From Roseibium sp. MMSF_3544 (GTDB lineage: Bacteria > Pseudomonadota > Alphaproteobacteria > Rhizobiales > Stappiaceae), in contig NZ_JASHKA010000039.1 of the NCBI RefSeq assembly GCF_030732845.1, positions 1 to 42,823 of the forward strand: a stretch of 42,823 nucleotides of DNA, read 5' to 3'. Position 1 is the stretch's first letter. Each line of letters opens with the position of its first letter. Of the stretch, positions 8,847-16,783 are shown piece by piece. The position numbers and the translations under genes are program-made. Below the pieces are notes generated by a model. It did no database searches, had not been told where the DNA came from, and saw only the letters and a program-made list of their open reading frames with translations.

Positions 8847-9664
8847 CAGATCTCTCCAGCTTGCAGTTTGGCCAGGAAGGGAGCATAGCCCGCCTCGCCC
8901 ATCCAGAAACGCACCAGGTTATCAACGCCAACAGACGTCAGCGTCGCACCTGCCAGCGCGTCCACATGATATTCTTCGCCTTGCGGCGGGGCTGTCTTGG
9001 CAACGGTAATCAGCAGGTTTCCGCTGTCATCTGCCAGCTTCTTGCCCTGCCAGAGCGCCTTCCAGCGCGGATTGTCGACTTCGGCCCCGAGACCTGGCGT
9101 CTCCGCGTGCTGATAGAACTGAAGCCCGTAGATGTCGTTGCCGTTTGCTTCAAGCGAAATGAACCCGTAAAGCGTCGACCAGAGCCCGTAGCCGTGGAGC
9201 GGCAGAATGACCTTGTCCAGGCTGCCGTCGTCGTTTCGCAGCAGGTAGATGGTGACAAACTTCGACTGGCGCCCGATGGAGGCCGGATCGTCCTGCAACG
9301 CGATCGAGGTTTCCGGGTCGGAGGCCGCTGCCAGGTCATCGAAGGTGGCGGCGTCGAACTGATCGGCGAACTCGCCGGTCGCCAGTTCAAGAACATGCGG
9401 CTCGAAGACCGAGAACGCTTCGGTGACATTGGCCTGCGGGTCATAGCGTCCCGCGACCTGCAGAATATTGATCTGCTTGTCCCGAAGGGCGTTGACCTGC
9501 TGGATGGGACGCAATGAAACGGCTGCAGCCGAAACGACCATCGACGCGACCAGGCAAAGCGATACGGCGACGAACAGCGTCTTGGGCACGGAATCGGTAG
9601 GCAGGTCCAGGAACCGCCGGATGAGACCCTTTTGGGGTTCGTTTTGTCCGTTTTGCTCAGGCAT
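8846..9664 (-). CDS. nqrC: Na+-NQR subunit C (covalent FMN carrier)
   Basis: NqrC has one N-terminal membrane span (about residues 28-48) and a periplasmic domain that carries FMN on a threonine through a phosphoester bond. The attachment motif is seen as AGAT, with Thr241, inside VDALAGATLTSVGV. I start at the ATG at 9664 (MPEQNGQNEP), which overlaps the nqrB stop codon by eight bases; a longer in-frame ORF exists but would run into nqrB. That gives 272 residues, close to the usual 255-270. ApbE, encoded nearby, is the enzyme expected to attach the FMN. Confidence 0.96.
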   Translation of the reverse strand: MPEQNGQNEPQKGLIRRFLDLPTDSVPKTLFVAVSLCLVASMVVSAAAVSLRPIQQVNALRDKQINILQVAGRYDPQANVTEAFSVFEPHVLELATGEFADQFDAATFDDLAAASDPETSIALQDDPASIGRQSKFVTIYLLRNDDGSLDKVILPLHGYGLWSTLYGFISLEANGNDIYGLQFYQHAETPGLGAEVDNPRWKALWQGKKLADDSGNLLITVAKTAPPQGEEYHVDALAGATLTSVGVDNLVRFWMGEAGYAPFLAKLQAGEI

Positions 9665-10856
9665 TTCGTTTCGCCCTGCGTTTGATGTTTGCCTGTACCA
9701 CGAAATAGTCGATGAGCGGCGCAAACACGTTCCCGAACAGTATGGCCAACATCATGCCTTCAGGAAACGCCGGATTGATGACACGTATCATCACCACCAT
9801 GAAGCCGATCAAGGCACCGTAAATATATCGACCCAGATTGGTATGGGAGGCCGAAACGGGCTCGGTGACCATGAAGGCAAGACCGAAAGCGTACCCGCCG
9901 AGCACCAGATGCCAGTACCAGGGCATCGCGAACATCGGGTTGGTATCGGATCCGATGAGATTGAGCAGGGTCGAGAAGAAGATTGTTCCCGCAAGACAGC
10001 CGACCACGAGCCGCCAGTTGGCGATCTTGGTGATCAGCAGGAAGGCCAGACCGATCAGACAGGCAAGCGCCGAGGTTTCGCCGATGCTGCCCTGAATGGT
10101 GCCGAAGAACGCTTCCATCCAGCTGATACCGTTTGCAGCCAGATCCTGATAACCTTCAGACGCGGTGATCGACAGCGCAGTGGCTCCGGAAAAGCCGTCC
10201 ACGGGCGTCCAGATCGTATCGCCCGACATTTGCGCCGGGTAGGCGAAATACAAGAACGCGCGGCCGGTAAGCGCAGGATTCAGGAAGTTCTTGCCGGTGC
10301 CGCCAAACACTTCCTTGCCAATCACGACCCCAAAGGAGATGCCGAGCGCTACCTGCCAAAGAGGTGCAGAGGCCGGTAGGATCAGGGCGTAGAGCATTGA
10401 TGTGACGAGGAAACCTTCGTTCACCTCGTGACCGCGCACGGTCGCAAAGATCACTTCCCAGATGCCGCCGACAACGAGCGTCGTGATGTAGATCGGCAGG
10501 AAGTACATGAGGCCGTGCATGACGTTGGCGAAGGGATTTGCAGGATTGAACCCGATGCCGAGCGCTTCGATGATCCAGGCCCGCCAGCCCGACGCACCAT
10601 AGGTGGCGATCGCGGAATTGACCTGGAAACCGACATTGTAGAGGCCGACGAGAATGCACGGGATCGTCGCGATGACCACATAGGTCATGATCCGCTTCAT
10701 ATCGATGTAGGAGCGCGCGTGCGGGGCGGCGGTCGTCACCGTCTTCGGTGTGTAAAGGAAGCTCTCCACCATCTCGTAGACGGGAAAGAGTTTCTCGTAT
10801 TTGCCGCCCTTCGCAAAATAAGGCTCGACGCGGTCAAAGAAGCTGCGCAGACCCAA
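9657..10856 (-). CDS. nqrB: Na+-NQR subunit B (membrane FMN/riboflavin subunit)
   Basis: NqrB is the large membrane subunit that binds covalent FMN and riboflavin and forms the main sodium path. The 399 residues have about ten membrane spans. The FMN attachment motif SGAT is seen with Thr226 (DGFSGATALS), and the conserved GGTGKNFLNPALTGRAFLYF precedes it. The gene begins three bases after the nqrA stop codon. Confidence 0.98.
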   Translation of the reverse strand: MGLRSFFDRVEPYFAKGGKYEKLFPVYEMVESFLYTPKTVTTAAPHARSYIDMKRIMTYVVIATIPCILVGLYNVGFQVNSAIATYGASGWRAWIIEALGIGFNPANPFANVMHGLMYFLPIYITTLVVGGIWEVIFATVRGHEVNEGFLVTSMLYALILPASAPLWQVALGISFGVVIGKEVFGGTGKNFLNPALTGRAFLYFAYPAQMSGDTIWTPVDGFSGATALSITASEGYQDLAANGISWMEAFFGTIQGSIGETSALACLIGLAFLLITKIANWRLVVGCLAGTIFFSTLLNLIGSDTNPMFAMPWYWHLVLGGYAFGLAFMVTEPVSASHTNLGRYIYGALIGFMVVMIRVINPAFPEGMMLAILFGNVFAPLIDYFVVQANIKRRAKRNA

Positions 10857-10859
10857 GGC

Positions 10860-12203
10860 CTAGCCCTCCTTCTCGATTTTCGTAAGGCAGTCGCGAAGCG
10901 CCATGCCGTATTCATATTTTGCAGGGCAGGCAAACCCCACCAGCCCCAGGTCTTCTTCGTCCAGCTCCAGGGCACCAAGTGCCTGAGCCTGATCCGTATC
11001 CATTACGAGCAACGCACGCAACAGCTGAGTTGGCAAAAAGTCCTGCGGCATAAGCTCTTCGAAGGTGCCTATCGGCACCATGGCCCGGCGCCCGCCATTC
11101 AGGTTTGACGTGAGCGCAAAAAGTTTTTTGGAAAAGGCTGACCCGAGAACCGGCTGGAAGGCATATTTGGACGGCATTGGGAGGATCCATCCCATGGGTA
11201 TCTGCTCGCGATCCTCCTTGATCAGGGTGATCTGGCGCGCATACCGCCCGAGATAGGCGCTGCTGCCTTCACCCAGACGGCCGCTCAGGATGGAACCTGA
11301 AATCAGACGCACGGGCACATCGCCTGCTGTTTCGCCTGCAGCCAGTTCCGCCATGGAAGCACCGTCCACGGTCCTGATCAGCCTCGGATTGGTGCAGAGC
11401 GGACCACACAGCGCAATGACCCGCCTTGAATCGATTTGTCCCTTCTCGACAAGACGACCGATCGCGATCACGTCCTGGTATCCGATCGTCCAGATGGTTT
11501 TTTCAGCGCTTGGCGCCTCCAGGAAATGGATATGCGTGCCCGCCAAACCGGCCGGATGCGGGCCGGAGAACTCTGCGGTTTCGATCTTGTCGATGTCACG
11601 GCCGGGAATAGCGTCGCCCGACTTCGTGCAAAGATAGGTTTTGCCTTCGCTCAGGCTTGCGATCGCCTTCAATCCCGTTTCGAAAGCGTCGGCACTGTCT
11701 GCAATGACAACTGCCGGATCCGCGGTCAGCGGCTCGGTGTCCGTGGCCGTTACGAAGAGGGCAACCGGCCGTGTGGCCGGATCGGGCACCTTGGAATAAG
11801 GACGTGTGCGGAACGACGTCCAGAGCCCCGAGGCACACAAACGCTCGACCAGACCGTCGACCGTCGCAACATCACCCGTGCTCGAAAAATCAACCGGGGG
11901 AGCCACATCTGCGTCGACTTCGATCTCGACACTCACCAGGACGCGCCGGGCACCCCTGTTGATCGCCGTAACGCGGCCGGAAACCGGTGACGTGACCATC
12001 ACCTGCGGCGTGTCCTTGTGGAAAAAGACCGGCGCGCCGGCGCCCACGACATCGCCTTCCTGCACGACCAGACGCGGCTTCAGGCCCACATAGTCATCAG
12101 CCAAAACCGCAACGGTGCGGATGGCACGCTCGTCGCTGATCTCTTGAACAGGCGCCCCCAGCACGGGCAGATCAAGACCTTTTTTGAGCTTAAAGCTTTG
12201 CAC
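10860..12203 (-). CDS. nqrA: Na+-NQR subunit A
   Basis: NqrA is the cytoplasmic-side subunit associated with quinone binding. With the GTG at 12203 as start, the product begins MQSFKLKKGLDLPVLGAPVQ, matching the family's KIKKGLDLP start, and has 447 residues, the usual length. GGAGG lies eight bases upstream of this GTG; a longer in-frame ORF from 12236 would add eleven unlike residues. Inside are the biotin-carrier-like N-terminal stretch and the conserved GPHPAGLAGTHIHFLE (about residues 235-250). It is the first gene of nqrABCDEF. Confidence 0.95.
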   Translation of the reverse strand: MQSFKLKKGLDLPVLGAPVQEISDERAIRTVAVLADDYVGLKPRLVVQEGDVVGAGAPVFFHKDTPQVMVTSPVSGRVTAINRGARRVLVSVEIEVDADVAPPVDFSSTGDVATVDGLVERLCASGLWTSFRTRPYSKVPDPATRPVALFVTATDTEPLTADPAVVIADSADAFETGLKAIASLSEGKTYLCTKSGDAIPGRDIDKIETAEFSGPHPAGLAGTHIHFLEAPSAEKTIWTIGYQDVIAIGRLVEKGQIDSRRVIALCGPLCTNPRLIRTVDGASMAELAAGETAGDVPVRLISGSILSGRLGEGSSAYLGRYARQITLIKEDREQIPMGWILPMPSKYAFQPVLGSAFSKKLFALTSNLNGGRRAMVPIGTFEELMPQDFLPTQLLRALLVMDTDQAQALGALELDEEDLGLVGFACPAKYEYGMALRDCLTKIEKEG

Positions 12204-12369
12204 GCATCTGGCCTCCAGAGTTCGACAGCCCGCCATATGCTACGTTTTTGCTCCGGTAAAAAGCTCTATTCTTCCCTTCGACGAAATTTTTTTGTTGAAT
12301 TGGTTCTCGAAACGAATGAAAAGCGCGGCACGACGTACGTCGCTCTAGATCTACTCGGAGACGGTTACC
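12204..12369. promoter_or_regulatory. Divergent promoter region between nqrA and apbE
   Basis: These 166 bases must contain the promoters of both the nqr operon and apbE-nqrM. A perfect 12-bp palindrome, CGACGTACGTCG, lies at 12331-12342, about 28 bases before the apbE start. It could be an operator or a leader hairpin. I see no convincing -35/-10 pair. Confidence 0.5.
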
Positions 12370-13404
12370 GTGGCAACAAACATGAAACTTTCCCGGCGCA
12401 GCTTCATCGTGATGTCGCTTACCTTGGCTGCCTGTAAGGGTGGATCTGATATTCTGGAGCTGTCGGGATCCACGATGGGCACCGGGTATTCGGTGACAGC
12501 CCTCGATCATGATCGCAACGTCGACAAGGCGGCTCTCCAAAAGGCCATCGACAAAAGTCTCCTGAGCGTCAACGCACAGATGTCCAACTGGGATACCCAG
12601 TCTGAAGTCTCGCGCTTCAATGCCTTGCGGTCCACCGATCCAATGACCGTTTCTGAAGGTCTTGCCCAGGTGATCCGCGTATCCAAGGAGATCAATCAGG
12701 CGAGCGACGGGCAGTTCGACATCACCCTTGGCCCGGTGATCGAAACCTGGGGCTTCGGCGCAAAGACCGCTCTCCATCGCACAGAACCCGACACTGCCGC
12801 ACTTGCGTCTGCCGTTGAACGCGCCGGTCAGACCGACGGACTGAAGGTGAGCGGAACGCAGATCCGCAAGAGCAGCCCCGACACGCAGATCTATCTGCCC
12901 TCCATTGGCAAGGGATATGGCGTCGACCAGGTTGCCGCAGTGGTCCGTTCGTTCGGGATCGACGACTTCATGGTCGAAATCGGCGGCGATATCTATGTCT
13001 CCGGCCGAAACGCTGACAGCGTTAACTGGCAGATCGGCATTGAAACGCCGGACGCGATCACCCGCACAGCCTATCAGGTTGCCAGCGTTTCCGATCTCGG
13101 TATGGCGACCTCGGGCGACTATCGCAACTACTTCGAGCAGGACGGCAACCGATTCTCGCATATCATTGATGCGCAAACCGGTCGGCCGATCACCCACCGG
13201 ACAGCGTCCGTCACGGTTCTTGCGGAAAACGCGATGCTGGCGGATGCCTGGTCCACCGCACTATTGGTCCTTGGGACGAAACGCGGGCTTGAGATCGCAA
13301 ATCAGCGTGATCTTGCGGTCCTGTTTATTGATCGCAAGGCGGATACGAACGATATTGGTTTTGTGTCTTCAACCAGCAAGCGCTTCGACGCGCTTCAGGC
13401 CTGA
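12370..13404 (+). CDS. apbE: FAD:protein FMN transferase
   Basis: ApbE transfers FMN from FAD to the threonine of (S/T)GAT motifs in NqrB and NqrC, in the periplasm. The 344-residue ORF from GTG 12370 (GGAGA nine bases upstream) begins with a lipoprotein signal peptide: a twin-arginine-like SRRSF, a hydrophobic stretch and the lipobox LAAC with Cys22. Family motifs follow: STMGTGYSV, FDITLGPVIETWGFG, SIGKGYGVDQV, EIGGDIYVSG and SHIIDAQTGRPI. An internal ATG at 12382 is an alternative start. Divergent placement next to nqrA and linkage to nqrM give a clear role in Na+-NQR maturation. Confidence 0.96.
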   Translation: MATNMKLSRRSFIVMSLTLAACKGGSDILELSGSTMGTGYSVTALDHDRNVDKAALQKAIDKSLLSVNAQMSNWDTQSEVSRFNALRSTDPMTVSEGLAQVIRVSKEINQASDGQFDITLGPVIETWGFGAKTALHRTEPDTAALASAVERAGQTDGLKVSGTQIRKSSPDTQIYLPSIGKGYGVDQVAAVVRSFGIDDFMVEIGGDIYVSGRNADSVNWQIGIETPDAITRTAYQVASVSDLGMATSGDYRNYFEQDGNRFSHIIDAQTGRPITHRTASVTVLAENAMLADAWSTALLVLGTKRGLEIANQRDLAVLFIDRKADTNDIGFVSSTSKRFDALQA

Positions 13405-13421
13405 TAAACGGACCGGATAGC

Positions 13422-13652
13422 GTGCTTACCTTCGTATTGGCATTTGGGCTGCTCCTGATCGTCATTTTCGGCATGGCGCTTGGCGTGATTTTTTCAGGCC
13501 GGACCATCAAGGGCAGCTGCGGCGGCCTGAACGCGATTGCCGATGCCGATCATTGCCTGGTTTGCAACAAGGAAATCGATCCGAACAGTCCTTTGCGTGA
13601 CCGACTCAATTGCCCGAGAGCGCGCAAAATGCTCGCCGAAAAGGAAGCTTGA
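13422..13652 (+). CDS. nqrM: Na+-NQR maturation protein NqrM
   Basis: NqrM is a small membrane-anchored protein required to assemble Na+-NQR, thought to deliver iron for the NqrD/NqrE cluster. The 76 residues match the family: one membrane span (about 3-25) followed by GSCGGL and CLVC, which supply three conserved cysteines, and a fourth in LNCPRAR. The start is a GTG, 17 bases after the apbE stop codon, so the two are probably co-transcribed. Confidence 0.95.
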   Translation: MLTFVLAFGLLLIVIFGMALGVIFSGRTIKGSCGGLNAIADADHCLVCNKEIDPNSPLRDRLNCPRARKMLAEKEA

Positions 13653-13659
13653 GCCACCG

Positions 13660-13845
13660 TTACGGTGACGACGCGACCGGAATGAACGCGACCAGAGCCA
13701 GGCAAAGTCCTGCAATGACGCCGAACAGCCAGAGCTGCCAGCGCGGCCCCTCCTTTACCCAGACGCGGCGATACTGATACCCGGCAAAACACGCCAGGAC
13801 GAAAAAGGCCGTTGCCACCAAAGGGCTGAGAATAAAATCGGCCAA
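13660..13845 (-). CDS. Small two-span membrane protein of unknown function
   Basis: This 61-residue ORF begins with TTG, eight bases after AAGGAA. It encodes two hydrophobic segments (about residues 4-22 and 38-56) separated by a basic loop, YQYRRVWVKEGPR. It converges on nqrM, with only seven bases between the stop codons, and is divergent from the CBS gene. I recognise no family. The regular hydrophobic pattern supports a real gene; the TTG start and small size leave doubt. Confidence 0.5.
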   Translation of the reverse strand: MADFILSPLVATAFFVLACFAGYQYRRVWVKEGPRWQLWLFGVIAGLCLALVAFIPVASSP

Positions 13846-13883
13846 ATTGGAGAGTTCCTTAAGCCGCCAGATTTCGGTTAAGC

Positions 13884-13897
13884 TGAGTGATCACTCA
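13884..13897. promoter_or_regulatory. 14-bp palindrome upstream of the CBS gene
   Basis: TGAGTGATCACTCA is a perfect palindrome, 32 bases before the CBS protein start and about 39 bases before the start of the divergent small membrane protein. It looks like a dimeric regulator site that could serve both genes. Confidence 0.4.
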
Positions 13898-13929
13898 ACG
13901 TGTGGACACTCAGCAGGGAATTCAGGATC

Positions 13930-14451
13930 ATGCCAAGCTCTTATCAGGCCCCCAGCCGCAAAGACAAGATGCAAGCCACGACCCACAGTCAGTCTTCCAA
14001 ATCGAACACGTCGAACGAGACTGCAACGGTCCGGAAGATTCTGGACACGAAAGGTAAGGACGTGTTTGCGGTGCGCCCGCAGAACAGCCTGCATGAGGCC
14101 GTCGAGCTTCTCAAGGAGAAGCGGATCGGCGCGGTTCTGGTAAAGGACGCGGAAGGCAAACTTCAGGGCATCCTTTCGGAAAGAGATATCGTCCGCAGGC
14201 TTGCCGAAACGCCAGGTCAGACCCTCGGGCAAAAGGTCGAGGACATCATGACCACCAACGTGGAGGTTTGCGCGCCCGATGATGCGCTGATTTCGGTCTT
14301 GCGCAAGATGACGGACGGTCGCTTCCGTCACATGCCCGTTATCGAAAATGACACTATCCTGGGCATCGTGACGATCGGAGACGTGGTGAACTACCGGCTG
14401 AAGGAACTCGAATACGAATCGCTTCAGCTCAAGCAGCTCATCGTCGGTTAG
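13930..14451 (+). CDS. CBS-domain pair protein
   Basis: The product is a small cytoplasmic protein of two tandem CBS domains, a fold that binds adenine nucleotides and senses energy or redox state. The domains span about residues 38-95 (VFAVRPQNSLHEAVELLKEK to GILSERDIVRRL) and 105-165 (DIMTTNVEVCAPDDAL to GIVTIGDVVNYRL). The N-terminal ~35 residues are Ser/Thr/Lys-rich and atypical, so the start is uncertain: ATG 13930 is chosen, with GTG 13900 and ATG 13969 possible. The gene ends four bases inside the convergent radical SAM gene. Stand-alone CBS pairs of this type are common in alphaproteobacteria; the target is unknown. Confidence 0.9.
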   Translation: MPSSYQAPSRKDKMQATTHSQSSKSNTSNETATVRKILDTKGKDVFAVRPQNSLHEAVELLKEKRIGAVLVKDAEGKLQGILSERDIVRRLAETPGQTLGQKVEDIMTTNVEVCAPDDALISVLRKMTDGRFRHMPVIENDTILGIVTIGDVVNYRLKELEYESLQLKQLIVG

Positions 14452-16226
14452 CGGGAGCGCGCCTGTACCTTTTCCGGTTCGGCCTTCTGCGGTTTCAAGA
14501 CAGGTGCACCATAAGTGTTCGGGATTGCCTCCTCGAAGACCCTGATCAAGTCGAGGTCGTTTTCTGCGTCCTCGGCGATCGGCGCCAGTGCAAGATCAGA
14601 ATAGTTGAAGCGATCCGGATCCTTCAGAACCTTCCGGTGGATACGGGAAAATTTGAGGTAGAGCATCAACCACGACGAGACGCTGACAACGTGTTCCAGC
14701 ATCCGGCGCGGATAGAACACAAGAGGGTGTTCGATCTTCATGCCGTGGCGGCGGTGGCGCCTTGCCTTGCGCCGAACCACGCCCGCTTCCAGCGGATGAA
14801 CCTTTTCGATGAAGATGGAACCGTAGAAAGCGCCCAATCCCAACATCAGCTGGTGCGTTTTCAAGCCGCGCGCGACGCCGCGCCGAAGCACTGTTTCCAC
14901 GTGTTCTGGTGAATAGAACTGTTTCCAGCAATCGAGATAAACCTTCTCCCATTCCGCATCGCTCATCACTGGGTGGTTCGAAACCCGGTGATTGAGATCG
15001 TATTTGTTCATGTCCGGATCCATCCACACGCCCTTTGCAGCGAGCTTCTGGTGATCTTCGGAACCGGGCAGCGGCGTCAGGAAGAAAAACTCGATCAGGT
15101 CCAGCGGCAATTCGTTCTTGATGATTTCGATATTGCGGTGGATCTTTTCCGGCGTATCGTCCGGAAATCCGAGGATGTATCCCGCATAGGTGACGACGCC
15201 GACATCCTTCCAGGCCTGCAGCATCTTGCGGTATTCCCAGATCTTGTTCTGGCGTTTCTTGGCTGCCATCAGCGCATCTGGATCGATGTTTTCAAGCCCG
15301 ATGAAAACCCGGTTGCATCCGGCCCGCGCGGCAAGTTCTATGAACCCTTCCAACCGGTGGCACAATGTGTCGACCTGGATGATGAATTTGAAGCGCAGCT
15401 TTTCCTTTTCCCGCAGATAGGCCAGCCGTTCCAGGATCGACTTCCAGTTCTTGTTGCGTGCGAAATTGTCGTCGGTGATGAAGAAACGCTTGATGCCCTG
15501 CGCGTGGTTCTGGCGAATGATCGCCTCAATGTCGTCGGGCGAGCGGTAGCGCGACTTTCGGCCCTGAACATTGATAATCGTGCAGAAGGAACACTGAAAC
15601 GGGCAACCGCGCCCTGAATCGAAGCTTGTGTAGTGCCCGGCGGTTCCCTGGATGTTCTGGCTCGGCAGGTAGGGCAAGGAAGCACCCGACATGTCCGGCA
15701 TGTCGTGCATGAAGTTGTAGAGCGGCTTCTGTTCGTTGTTCCAGATATCGCACAACAGCTCGCCCATCCGCCCTTCGGCCTCGCCGGCATAAATCGTCGC
15801 GCCCAGCTCCTGGGCTTCAACGATCTCCGGAGGCGTTTCCGGCAGCATCGCCAGGCATCCGGCTGCGTGAAATCCTCCAATCACCACTGGCACGTCGGCC
15901 GCCCGGAATTGACGCGTCAGGTCCAGCGCTCTCGGAAACTGGTTCGACTGAACACCCACCAGCCCGACAAAACCGTTGTCCGCCGCCTTGATGCGGGCAA
16001 TGATCTTTTCGACGTTCAGGATCGTGTTGGTTTCGTCATGGGCGACCAGGTCAACTGAAACGCCCTTCCCGAGCACCTCAGCCTCTGCGGCATCGCGAAT
16101 GAGACCGTATACCGATGCCAGTGAGTTGGACGGGATCGTGTTGTTCAACCACTGAATGACGTAGCCGTCGTCGTCATAGTGCGACGGTTTGATCAGGACG
16201 ATTGCAAAAGACTTCTTTTCGGACAT
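14448..16226 (-). CDS. B12-binding-type radical SAM protein
   Basis: This 592-residue protein has an N-terminal cobalamin-binding-like domain (about residues 60-165, with VVIGGFHAAGC) and a radical SAM core starting at GCPFQCSFC, the CxxxCxxC motif that ligates the [4Fe-4S] cluster for cleaving S-adenosylmethionine. The core continues through FFITDDNFARN and GLENIDPD to LGFPDDTPEKI. The C-terminal ~200 residues are basic and family-specific. The organisation is that of B12-dependent radical SAM methyltransferases and cyclases such as BchE/HpnP relatives, but the substrate cannot be read from sequence. It converges on the CBS gene with a four-base overlap. The upstream region is AT-rich and contains a strong inverted repeat. 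Confidence 0.88.
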   Translation of the reverse strand: MSEKKSFAIVLIKPSHYDDDGYVIQWLNNTIPSNSLASVYGLIRDAAEAEVLGKGVSVDLVAHDETNTILNVEKIIARIKAADNGFVGLVGVQSNQFPRALDLTRQFRAADVPVVIGGFHAAGCLAMLPETPPEIVEAQELGATIYAGEAEGRMGELLCDIWNNEQKPLYNFMHDMPDMSGASLPYLPSQNIQGTAGHYTSFDSGRGCPFQCSFCTIINVQGRKSRYRSPDDIEAIIRQNHAQGIKRFFITDDNFARNKNWKSILERLAYLREKEKLRFKFIIQVDTLCHRLEGFIELAARAGCNRVFIGLENIDPDALMAAKKRQNKIWEYRKMLQAWKDVGVVTYAGYILGFPDDTPEKIHRNIEIIKNELPLDLIEFFFLTPLPGSEDHQKLAAKGVWMDPDMNKYDLNHRVSNHPVMSDAEWEKVYLDCWKQFYSPEHVETVLRRGVARGLKTHQLMLGLGAFYGSIFIEKVHPLEAGVVRRKARRHRRHGMKIEHPLVFYPRRMLEHVVSVSSWLMLYLKFSRIHRKVLKDPDRFNYSDLALAPIAEDAENDLDLIRVFEEAIPNTYGAPVLKPQKAEPEKVQARSR

Positions 16227-16320
16227 CGCCCTCCCCCGATATCAGCAGGCCGGTTGGAAACGAACTGGAAAGCGCGCTGCATTGCCCATAATAAATTTAT
16301 AGTTGTATTTTAGGTTTATT

Positions 16321-16344
16321 CTTTGGATATTGCCTTATCCAAAG
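16321..16344. promoter_or_regulatory. 9-bp perfect inverted repeat upstream of the radical SAM gene
   Basis: CTTTGGATA and TATCCAAAG are perfect inverted copies separated by six bases, about 95 bases before the radical SAM start, in AT-rich sequence. No T tract follows on either strand, so an operator is more likely than a terminator. Confidence 0.45.
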
Positions 16345-16600
16345 TTCCCATTCAAGAAATTTGCAGGCTTTAGAGAATATCTAGAAATCTATCGGAAATA
16401 AATTCTCAGTCAAACGATTGCGGAATCAATCAAATTCGACTTGAGCTCAACACTCAGTGTCTATTTTTTTGTGTGCGAAGTGCCTTGGACAGCCCGCCAT
16501 ATGACAAAATAAAAAAACTTCCGCAGAGAAAAAAGCGCCTCGCAATCCGAGATGGATTCGAAAATGCAACCGAGCCCGACAATTTCCAAAACTTGAGACC

Positions 16601-16639
16601 AGGGTCCGGACCCATAAGCAAATCTGGCACAAATGGGTC
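16601..16639. repeat. Fragment related to the inverted-repeat element at 36974-37247
   Basis: Seventeen bases starting AGGGTCCGGACCCATAA match the reverse complement of the right end of the element upstream of galE with two differences. After a short gap, GGCACAAATGG is identical to the sequence just inside that end. I find no second end nearby, so this looks like a truncated or diverged copy. Confidence 0.45.
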
Positions 16640-16783
16640 ACGTCGGTCGTGTTCAGCAGGACCGAGGAACAGCACGCCAAGGGCGACCCATCTGCTGGCT
16701 GGAAGGCCTTACGCTAACGCTTCAACGCCGCGTCGCATCTGAGCGTTCCCGCAGGCTGCGGCTAGTGCGGGGACTTGGGAAAT

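Larger units (their letters stand above)
16227..16783. other. Intergenic region without a convincing gene
   Basis: These 557 bases separate the radical SAM gene from the glycan cluster. The part near 16290-16440 is AT-rich and probably holds the radical SAM promoter and an inverted repeat (16321-16344). From 16601 there is a fragment related to the element upstream of galE. Two overlapping ORFs on the minus strand (about 16447-16680) have no protein-like composition and are rejected. A GC-rich stretch at 16700-16770 could fold but matches no RNA I know. Confidence 0.6.

Noticed and set aside
13640..13665. Short hairpin CACCG-TTA-CGGTG after nqrM, considered as a terminator
   Set aside because: Only five base pairs and no T tract on either strand.
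16447..16680. Overlapping Cys- and Phe-rich minus-strand ORFs
   Set aside because: They have no ribosome site and no protein-like pattern, and they overlap the repeat fragment; treated as intergenic.
16690..16780. GC-rich foldable stretch considered as 6S, SRP or tmRNA
   Set aside because: I could not match any conserved core of these RNAs; a covariance-model search would be needed.
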